Shown here: one piece after another, positions 39,538 to 45,191 of the stretch
Layout of the letters: each line of letters begins with the position of its first letter
Position numbering within the stretch: the stretch's first letter is position 1
From: Streptomyces omiyaensis
GTDB lineage: Bacteria > Actinomycetota > Actinomycetes > Streptomycetales > Streptomycetaceae
Direction: 5' to 3'
Assembly: GCF_014650895.1 (NCBI RefSeq)
Contig: NZ_BMVV01000040.1
Coordinates: 1 to 45,191, forward strand
Length of the DNA: 45,191 nucleotides
The notes under the pieces: generated by a model
Seen by the model: the letters and a program-made list of their open reading frames with translations, nothing else
What the model was told of the DNA's origin: nothing
Databases searched by the model: none
Program-made: the position numbers and the translations under genes

Positions 39538-40686
39538 TCAGGACGCCGGGGCCACGGCCGGGGCGACGGCCTCGGACCCGTCGCCGGGGCCCTGCTCCGT
39601 ACCACCGTCGGGGTCGTGGGGCGACGGTTCGGACAGCTGCTCGCGCACGTACCCCCACACCACCGCGACGAGGGCGGCGACGGGGACGGCGAGGAGGCTG
39701 CCGACGATGCCGGCCAGGCTGCCGCCGAGGGTGACGGCGAGCAGGACGACAGCGGCGTGCAGACCGAGTCCACGGCTCTGGATGAGGGGCTGGAAGACGT
39801 TTCCCTCCAGCTGTTGCACCACCACGATGATGGCGAGCACGATCAGGGCGTCGGTCAGGCCGTTGGAGACCAGGGCGATGAGCACGGCGACGAACCCGGC
39901 GAACAGCGCGCCGACGATCGGCACGAAGGCGCTGACGAAGGTGAGCACGGCGAGCGGCAGGACGAGGGGGACGTCCAGGATCCACAGGCCGATGCCGATG
40001 AGGACGGCGTCGAGGAGGCCGACCGCCGCCTGGGAGCGGACGAAGGCGCCGAGGGTTTCCCAGCCGCGCTCGGCGATCGTGGTGGCGTCGGTGGCGAGGC
40101 GCCCGGGCAGCTGACGGGCGAGCCAGGGCAGGAAGCGCGGCCCGTCCTTGAGGAAGAAGAACATCAGGAAGAGCGCGAGCACGGCGGTGACGACGCCGTT
40201 GACGACCGTGCCGACGCCGGTGGCGAGCGTCGTCAGCATGGAGCCGACGCTGTTCTGAAGGCGGTCGGTGGCGGTGTCCAGGGCGCTGGTGATCTGGTCG
40301 TCGCCGATGGCGAGCGGGGGACCGGCAGTCCATTCGCGCAGGCGCTGGATGCCCTCGACGACCCCGTCGGTCAATGCGCCGGACTGCGAGGCGACCGGGA
40401 CGGCGATGAGCGCGACGGCGCCGGCGGTGACGGCGAGGAAGAGGACGGTGACCACCGAGGCGGCGAGCGCGGGCGGCCAGCCGCGGTTGCGCAGGAAGCG
40501 GGCGAAGGGCCAGGTCAGCGTAGTGATCAGCAGGCCGATGACGACCGGCCACACGATCGGCCACATCCGGCCGAGCAGCCAGATCATCACCGCGGTGCCG
40601 AAGAGGACCAGCAGCAACTCCGTCGATATGCGTGCCGAGGCGCGCAGCGCGGCACGAGTTCTCGCAGGACTGAGAGAGGCAGACAT
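39538..40686 (-). CDS. AI-2E family transporter (TqsA/PerM-like permease)
   Basis: A 382-residue protein from the ATG at 40686. The family features are ELLLVLFGTAVMIWLLGRM and WPVVIGLLITTLTWPFARFLR at the N-terminus, then a long hydrophilic helix region (TDGVVEGIQRLREW), and the C-terminal block LALFLMFFFLKDGPRFL, VLTFVSAFVPIVGALFAGF and VQQLEGNVFQPLIQSRGLGLH. About eight membrane spans are expected. Members export AI-2 or act in other small-molecule transport; the substrate here is not known. It has a 30-residue acidic C-terminal tail. Confidence 0.92.
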   Translation of the reverse strand: MSASLSPARTRAALRASARISTELLLVLFGTAVMIWLLGRMWPIVWPVVIGLLITTLTWPFARFLRNRGWPPALAASVVTVLFLAVTAGAVALIAVPVASQSGALTDGVVEGIQRLREWTAGPPLAIGDDQITSALDTATDRLQNSVGSMLTTLATGVGTVVNGVVTAVLALFLMFFFLKDGPRFLPWLARQLPGRLATDATTIAERGWETLGAFVRSQAAVGLLDAVLIGIGLWILDVPLVLPLAVLTFVSAFVPIVGALFAGFVAVLIALVSNGLTDALIVLAIIVVVQQLEGNVFQPLIQSRGLGLHAAVVLLAVTLGGSLAGIVGSLLAVPVAALVAVVWGYVREQLSEPSPHDPDGGTEQGPGDGSEAVAPAVAPAS

Positions 40687-40876
40687 GCCGATCACCCTAG
40701 AGCCGCCCGGACGGCCCCCCATGCCCGCGTCCCGATCCCGCGCACCGGGGCGACGGCCATCGGGGGATCGGCACGGCCCCGGCCCCTCGCGAGGACGGGA
40801 CGGGGCGCACCGAGGAGCCGAGGCGCGGCTCGGGCCGGTGTGCGTCGGTCGGTGGAACAGCCCGTCCGATGCCGCC

Positions 40877-40895
40877 GCCTGACCCTTTTTCAGGC
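40877..40895 (-). terminator. Small hairpin at the end of the GNAT gene
   Basis: GCCTGA (40877-40882) pairs with TCAGGC (40890-40895) across a 7-nt loop that includes a short T-run on the plus strand. It overlaps the stop codon of the GNAT gene. It is a weak stem, so this call is tentative. Confidence 0.3.
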
Positions 40896-41756
40896 TGCTC
40901 GGCTGACGTCCGGCCGTTCGGGCGACGGCTCGTAGCCGGCTGCCTTGTAGGCGGCGACGGCGGCGGCGTTCGAGGACGGGGTGCTGACGAGCGCGCTCGA
41001 TGCACCCATGTCGCGCAGCGCCGCCGCAGCGGCCAGGCTGATCGCCGTGCCGTGGCCGTGGCCGCGGTGGTCGGCGTGCACGCCGACCGGCTCCAGCAGG
41101 CCGGGCTTTCCGGGCCCGGCCGACCAGACCGTCGCCGCGGCCACCGCGTTGTCCTGGTCGTCGTAGCCGATCAGACAGCGGGCGTCGGCATGGACCGGCC
41201 CGGCTGCGAGGACGTGCCAGACCTCTTCGGTGAACGCCGGGCTGCCGAACGCCGAGCGGTGCACCGCGGTCCGTACCCCCGCCGTCTCCGGCCCGGCCAC
41301 CTCGATCCGCAGGCCGGAGTCCTCCACCGGCTGCGCGAGGTCGCGGCGCAGCGGCGTCCACGGTTCGTCCAGGCTCCAGCCCGCTTCCAGGAGGACCTCG
41401 CAGAGCAGGGCACCGCTGGGGATTTCGAGGCCGACCCTTCCGGGCGGCAGGACCCCGCGCTCCGGATCGCCGAGGTCTGCCAGCAGCCGGTGCGCCAGAT
41501 CGCCGTCCTGCCTCAGATCCGGCGCGGTCGTCAGGCGCAGCAGATCGGGGTCGTCCAGGTACCCCACGGCGATGATCCGACCGTCCGCGCTCCAGGTGCG
41601 GACGGCCGCGGCCAGCCTCTCCGCGCCCAGCGCCCAGGCCCAGCCGAGGTCTCCCGGATGGAGTTGCAGCGGCGTGCGGTCGTCCTGCCACGCCCGGAGG
41701 GCATCCACGACCTCCGTCAGCCCATCGACCCCGGGGTTGTCCAGAACGATCGCCAT
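40890..41756 (-). CDS. GNAT-family N-acetyltransferase
   Basis: A 288-residue protein from the ATG at 41756; an ATG at 41765 is also possible. The acetyl-CoA binding motif A is VHADHRGHGHGTAISLAAAAALR (about residues 220-242), followed by STPSSNAAAVAAYKAAGYE (motif B). The N-terminal half is a degenerate second GNAT-like domain, so it is a tandem-GNAT protein. Such enzymes acetylate amines, antibiotics or peptides; the substrate is not known. It is probably monocistronic and cytosolic. Confidence 0.88.
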   Translation of the reverse strand: MAIVLDNPGVDGLTEVVDALRAWQDDRTPLQLHPGDLGWAWALGAERLAAAVRTWSADGRIIAVGYLDDPDLLRLTTAPDLRQDGDLAHRLLADLGDPERGVLPPGRVGLEIPSGALLCEVLLEAGWSLDEPWTPLRRDLAQPVEDSGLRIEVAGPETAGVRTAVHRSAFGSPAFTEEVWHVLAAGPVHADARCLIGYDDQDNAVAAATVWSAGPGKPGLLEPVGVHADHRGHGHGTAISLAAAAALRDMGASSALVSTPSSNAAAVAAYKAAGYEPSPERPDVSRAA

Positions 41757-42044
41757 GCCCCGCATCCCACACGATCACGGCGACCGGACGCACCTGATTT
41801 TCAGGGGTTCCGGCACAGGCGTGGGGCGTGTCGATGGGCGGGGAAGAGGGCGGGAACACGCGACGGCGGCGTGGCGGTTCGGGCGGGCGGCGGCACCGGA
41901 CGGTTCGGTGCCCTCCGGTCGGCCGCCGGTGCGGAAGGGGACTGCGGTGTCCGGCCGGCTCCCGTCCCATCCCGTCGACCGGCACCTCAAGAAACACTCA
42001 ACTCCTTTGTTCCTCAACGCAGTTGAGCGAAAGACTTCAGGTGA

Positions 42045-42386
42045 CGGGGCGCGATCTCCTACTCGAAGTCCAAGTCGGCGACGTCGACCTGGACGGGCTC
42101 CACCGGGATCGGGGGCGACATCGGCATCATCGTCGCCGAGACCAACGTCAAGGGCGAAGGCTCCTACGCGAAGGCGTGGACCAAGGAGACCACCTGGACC
42201 TACCGCCTGGACGTCCCCAAGGGGAAGACCCAGCGCGCACGGTTGTACCACGCCTCGAAGTCCGCCTCCGTCACCAAGAAGACGTTCCACACCGGCCAGT
42301 GCAAGCGGAAGACCGCCTACTCCGGCAAGACCGTCATCGTCCCGTCCAAGGCGAACGTGAACGTCTGGAAGAGGGAAGACCTCTAG
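42045..42386 (+). pseudogene. 3' remnant of a secreted beta-strand-rich protein
   Basis: This frame translates to YSKSKSATSTWTGSTGIGGD, then YAKAWTKETTWTYRLDVPKG, QRARLYHASKSASVTKKTFH and TVIVPSKANVNVWKREDL before a TAG. It lacks any plausible start codon, and stops at 42024 and 42042 close it upstream. The alternating Ser/Thr/Lys pattern resembles the C-terminal part of secreted streptomycete proteins that form beta-barrels. It also has lower GC3 and more Lys codons than its neighbours, suggesting foreign origin. I conclude it is a 5'-truncated relic. Confidence 0.55.
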
Positions 42387-42691
42387 CATCCCGGGCGGGA
42401 CGCCGCCAGGAGCGACGGAACCCCGGCCGCTTCCCGCCTTCGGCGACGGGTGCGGTGGCGCTTCTCCCGGCGGCCGTGCCCCGGAGGTCACGGGGGTGCC
42501 CGGAGGCGCGGCGGTTCAGCGCCGATCTCGGCGAGTCGCGCGGCCCGGGCGGCCGCGGTGCCCCCCGCCCGCCGGGTGGGCCAGGGGCGCCGGCCCTCGG
42601 GACCCTCGCCCCTCTCGCGCGGGAGAGGGGCGAGGGCCCTCCTGCTGCACCGCCCCCACGACGGACCTCCCGCATCCTGCCGCCGCTGCGT
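42387..42691. other. Intergenic region with terminator hairpin
   Basis: About 305 bp downstream of both the relic and the DUF389 gene, which are convergent. The only clear element is the hairpin at 42603-42636. Confidence 0.5.
42603..42636 (-). terminator. Terminator hairpin of the DUF389 gene
   Basis: 14-bp perfect arms (CCCTCGCCCCTCTC / GAGAGGGGCGAGGG) with a 6-nt loop, 56 bp after the DUF389 stop. No T-run. Confidence 0.6.
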
Positions 42692-43711
42692 TCAGCCGAC
42701 GGGCGAGCGTTCCACGGTGCAGGTGACGGTGCCCGCGGGGCACCAGTGGGTGCGGCCGCCGACGAGGCGGAGCTGGAGGTCGGCGTCGCTCATCCCGGCG
42801 CGGTCGAGCGCGGCGCGCAGGGCGGTGGGGGCCGGCTGGGGAGGGAGGCCGAGGACGCCGACCAGGACGACGCCGTTGCGGGCGTCGACGGAGGCGATCT
42901 GCCAGGCGCCGGCCCGTGCCCAGCGCTCGGCGACGGGCCGGGCGTCGGCGGCCAGGGCGCGGTCCCGGGCGACGGAGACGGTGCCCGTGGTCAGCGGGAC
43001 GGCGACCAGCAGCACCACGGCCGCGACCGCGACCAGGGTCCGGCCGTGGAACGCGCCCACGGCGAGCCCGGCCGCCCGGGCCGCGTCGCGCACGCGGTAG
43101 CCGAGGAAGACCAGGGTGCCGGTGGCGACGATCGCGGCCACGTTGGTGGCGAACAGGAGCGCGGACTCGCCCGCGTCGTGATACCGGTGCACGGTGATCA
43201 GCAGCCCGGTCACGGCCAGCGGCGGGACGAGCGAGATGGCGATGGCCACCCCGGGCAGGGTGTCGGAGATGTCGGTCCTGACCAGGGCGAAAGCGCCGAC
43301 CGTTCCCGTGGCCAGGGCGGCGAGCAGGTCGATCAGACGCGGACTGATCCGGGAGGACACCTGGCTGTTGCTCGCGAACGCGTCGGGCGGCGCGGCGATC
43401 CAGCCCAGCAGCATGCCGATCAGCACGACCACCACCGCACCGCCGAACACCAGCAGCGCGCTGCGTACGACGTGCGCCCGGTCGGCCAGGACCAGGGCCA
43501 GGGCGGTCCCGAGGATCGGCGTCATCAGCGGGGCCACGATCATGGCCCCGATGACGGTGGCGGTGGAGTCCCCCACCACTCCCGCGCTCGCGATGACCGC
43601 CGCCAGCACCAGCAGCACCCAGAACCGCGAGGCACCGCGACTTCCCCACGCCCGCTCGATGAACAGCGCGTCGGCCATCCGGCGGGCCGCCGCCTCGTCC
43701 ACATCGGCCAT
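42692..43711 (-). CDS. DUF389 membrane protein (TIGR00341 type)
   Basis: A 339-residue protein from the ATG at 43711, with GAAGGG 6 nt upstream; an ATG at 43714 is also possible. Family signatures are present: ASAGVVGDSTATVIGAMIVAPLMTPILG, GALATGTVG-like ALATGTVGAFALVRTDISDTLPGVAIAISLVPPLAVTGLL, and about six membrane spans. The C-terminal 90 residues form a soluble domain with two cysteines (HWCPAGTVTCTVE). The role of DUF389 is unknown; it is a likely membrane transporter-like protein. It appears monocistronic, with a terminator hairpin. Confidence 0.9.
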   Translation of the reverse strand: MADVDEAAARRMADALFIERAWGSRGASRFWVLLVLAAVIASAGVVGDSTATVIGAMIVAPLMTPILGTALALVLADRAHVVRSALLVFGGAVVVVLIGMLLGWIAAPPDAFASNSQVSSRISPRLIDLLAALATGTVGAFALVRTDISDTLPGVAIAISLVPPLAVTGLLITVHRYHDAGESALLFATNVAAIVATGTLVFLGYRVRDAARAAGLAVGAFHGRTLVAVAAVVLLVAVPLTTGTVSVARDRALAADARPVAERWARAGAWQIASVDARNGVVLVGVLGLPPQPAPTALRAALDRAGMSDADLQLRLVGGRTHWCPAGTVTCTVERSPVG

Positions 43712-44018
43712 CATGCACCCTTCGCTCTATTTGCCCAGATTCTGCTGTCTGGGGCGCGGTGGCGGGGGAAGGCGCGGCGGGTCTGTCCGCGCGGATGGGT
43801 TCCGGCTCGGCCGAAGGTGAGGGCGAAGGCCTGCGGGCCGGGTGCCGGACGGAGTTCGGGGCGGGCCTCGCGGGCGGGGCGTCGTGGTCGGCGAGCCGGT
43901 ACGGGGCCGGTGTGCCGTGGACGCCGAAGGCACGGGTGGGGCGACGACGTCGGCGGTGATCTCCCTGCGGGCTCCGGCGACGGTGATCGCGGCGAGGACC
44001 GGCCCGGCGGCCACGGCG

Positions 44019-44234
44019 TCAGGGGTGCAGGTTGCGGGCCTGCGGGAGCGGGGTTCGGGCTGGTGGTGCGCCGCCGGCCGGGCCGCCCACGGCGACGGCG
44101 GCACGCTCACGCGTGGCGGGAGCGTCCGCGCCGGGGCCGGCCGCGAGGAAGACCACGGGAAGGACCGGCGGGACGCAGGGCGACACCGCGGTGACCAGCC
44201 CGCCCGGCAGTCCGATCGGTGCCGGAGTGACCAT
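44019..44234 (-). pseudogene. N-terminal remnant of a DipZ/CcdA-type disulfide reductase
   Basis: From the ATG at 44234 the peptide starts APIGLPGGLVTAVSPCVPPV followed by LPVVFLAAG. This closely resembles the first span of DsbD/CcdA-family proteins (IGLLGGL-TG-SPCVLPVLPV-FL), with the conserved membrane Cys kept. After about 30 residues it loses similarity and stops at 71 residues, with no further spans and no thioredoxin domain. It is a truncated relic. Confidence 0.6.
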
Positions 44235-44350
44235 GCCGAACGCCCCTTCCCTCGTGAAGGTGGCTCTCGTCGCGTATGCGGACCGGGTACGGCGGTGGAT
44301 TGCCACACCCGTCCGGACGAGCTCCGGGAGGCTGCGTGCGGGCCGCAGGA

Positions 44351-44391
44351 GACGGGGCGGGAGGTCCGATGGCCGGGCCTCCCGCCCCGTC
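44351..44391. terminator. Strong inverted repeat
   Basis: GACGGGGCGGGAGG (44351-44364) pairs with CCTCCCGCCCCGTC (44378-44391); the stem can extend inward by a G-U and three more pairs. Probably a terminator or relic of one. Confidence 0.5.
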
Positions 44392-44511
44392 CGCCCGGGA
44401 CCGCGGCTCTGCGTGCGGCGAGCGCCGCCCTGGCGCGCCGCCCGGGTCCCGGGCGGACCACCGGCCCCCTCTCGTCCCCGAGGAGGGAACCGGATCCGGT
44501 TCCGCGGCCGG

Positions 44512-44540
44512 AGCGGTACGACACCGGATGTCGTACCGCT
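44512..44540. repeat. Inverted repeat AGCGGTACGACA / TGTCGTACCGCT
   Basis: 12-bp perfect arms with a 5-nt CCGGA loop. An 18-bp perfect palindrome (GGAACCGGATCCGGTTCC) lies just before it at 44486-44503. The wider arrangement suggests either terminator hairpins or protein-binding sites. Confidence 0.6.
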
Positions 44541-44666
44541 GCCGCGGAGGGACTGGGGGCGGCCCCGTGAGCCCTCCCCCGGGGCCGCCGAGGGAGCCAG
44601 GGGCGTCTGCCTCCCTCGGCTGGTGTTCGGTGCGTCTCTTCCCCCGGTGGGGAGGCCCGGGCGCAT

Positions 44667-44684
44667 TTCACCCTTGCGGGTGAA
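44667..44684. promoter_or_regulatory. Palindrome TTCACCC-TTGC-GGGTGAA
   Basis: 7-bp perfect arms, about 150 bp upstream of the SigK-like gene. It could be an operator or a small leader hairpin. Confidence 0.35.
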
Positions 44685-44832
44685 CGAAGGTCGGAACGGA
44701 CGGCGAAAACCCCTCCCATCCGTACGCCTGTCCGTTACGAAGACTCTGCACAGGGCACCTCCCGGCCCTGTGGCCGCAGTTCGCCTCCACCGGGGCCGGC
44801 GGCCCCGCTCTCCGACCGAGGACCCGCATGCG

Positions 44833-45191
44833 ATGGAGACCCCGCCCCCGGCCGGCCGTCCCGGACGGCCGCGTCTGGTCCGCACCCGCGGAGCCCGCCC
44901 GGTGAACCGGCCCGTTCCCGTCGACGGCCCCGGCCCGCCGCCGAGCCCCGTCCTCGCCGACGTGATGCGCGAGGTCGGCCAGGGGGACCAGCAGGCGTTC
45001 TCCACCCTCTACGACGCCCTCGCGCCGATGGTCTTCGGCCTCGTCGTCAGGGTCCTGCGCGACCGGGCGCAGTCCGAGGAGGTCACCCAGGAGGTCATGA
45101 TCGACCTGTGGCGGCAGGCCGCCCGCTACCGGCCCGAGGCCGGTTCCGTCAGGACGTGGGCGGCGACCGTCGCCCACCGCCGGGCCGTGGA
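44833..45191 (+). CDS. ECF sigma factor, SigK-like, 3'-truncated by the window edge
   Basis: The frame from the ATG at 44833 is open to the window end and codes for at least 119 residues; an ATG at 44828 is out of frame. After a Pro/Arg-rich N-terminus, region 2 is clear: GDQQAFSTLYDALAPMVFGL, VLRDRAQSEEVTQEVMIDLW and SVRTWAATVAHRRAVD. This matches SigK-type ECF sigma factors (ECF19), whose regulons include envelope or redox functions and which are normally followed by an anti-sigma gene, here outside the window. Region 4 is not visible. Confidence 0.88.
   Translation, partial: METPPPAGRPGRPRLVRTRGARPVNRPVPVDGPGPPPSPVLADVMREVGQGDQQAFSTLYDALAPMVFGLVVRVLRDRAQSEEVTQEVMIDLWRQAARYRPEAGSVRTWAATVAHRRAV

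Larger units (their letters stand above)
43712..44832. other. Long non-coding / decayed region
   Basis: About 1.1 kb without an intact gene. It holds the DipZ/CcdA relic (44019-44234) and a string of strong inverted repeats: 44351-44391, 44486-44503, 44512-44540, 44587-44620 and 44667-44684. Long open frames here are Arg/Pro-rich shadows. Confidence 0.6.

Noticed and set aside
43842..44570. A 242-residue plus-strand frame before the SigK-like gene
   Set aside because: No ribosome site, no recognisable family, and it runs across the DipZ relic and hairpins.
1..45191. tRNA, rRNA or biosynthetic gene cluster signals
   Set aside because: No cloverleaf or rRNA stretches were recognised, and no NRPS, PKS or terpene synthase motifs appear in any frame.

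Overview
The window is about 72% GC, with strong third-position GC bias, dense GTG/ATG starts, ATGA stop/start overlaps, and gene families typical of Streptomyces or a close relative. These include a SigB/F/G-type sigma factor, a SigK-like ECF sigma factor, a CDGSH / iron-redox pair, a YihY membrane protein, DUF1152, and IS5- and IS701-type remnants. There are no rRNA or tRNA genes, no CRISPR array and no antibiotic cluster. It reads as chromosomal accessory or arm-like sequence, rich in stress and housekeeping functions and in decayed mobile DNA.

Region 1 (1-10.2 kb) is a redox/stress block. A 5'-truncated HemK-like methyltransferase, a CDGSH iron-sulfur protein and a haem-oxygenase-like iron enzyme form one operon. 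They are followed by an isochorismatase-fold hydrolase, a FAD/Rieske oxidoreductase divergent from a CYP152-type P450, a short-chain dehydrogenase divergent from a molybdopterin oxidoreductase that has lost its iron-sulfur cysteines, and a SigB/F/G-type sigma factor. GGGTA boxes of SigB type precede several of these genes. In three cases in the window (P450, SDR, and the flavin reductase at 28.5 kb) GGGTA lies exactly 10 nt before the ATG with no Shine-Dalgarno sequence, which suggests leaderless stress transcripts.

Region 2 (10.2-18.5 kb) opens with about 1.2 kb of non-coding or decayed DNA holding an AraC remnant and a 27-bp inverted repeat. It then carries a membrane-anchored or secreted TAP-like hydrolase, a DUF3237 protein with a clear promoter, a short DUF4239-like membrane protein followed by a 19-bp tandem repeat, a secreted I78-like inhibitor, YihY, PAP2 and DUF1152.

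Region 3 (18.5-27.5 kb) holds an STM4012-type radical SAM gene. It is preceded by an apparently unannotated 45-codon ORF that is translationally coupled to it. An IS5 remnant lies immediately downstream. Then come a DHA2 drug exporter with its TetR regulator, a decay zone with a second IS5 fragment, a double S1-domain protein, a third IS5 pseudogene, and a large SMI1/KNR4 protein whose last residues are read from IS DNA.

Region 4 (27.5-37.5 kb) holds a lipoprotein, a flavin reductase plus SDR operon, and a four-gene operon (small membrane protein, winged-helix regulator, ABC ATPase, ABC permease) behind a three-half-site operator. It continues with a CBS protein, a minus-strand operon (helical hypothetical, small Cys protein, topoisomerase IB), a frameshifted IS701 transposase and an orphan barstar.

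Region 5 (37.5-45.2 kb) holds an EamA exporter with a 32-bp palindrome in its coding end, an acidic disordered protein, an AI-2E family permease, a GNAT protein, a decayed secreted-protein remnant, a DUF389 membrane protein, a truncated DipZ/CcdA remnant among strong hairpins, and the start of a SigK-like ECF sigma factor running off the end.
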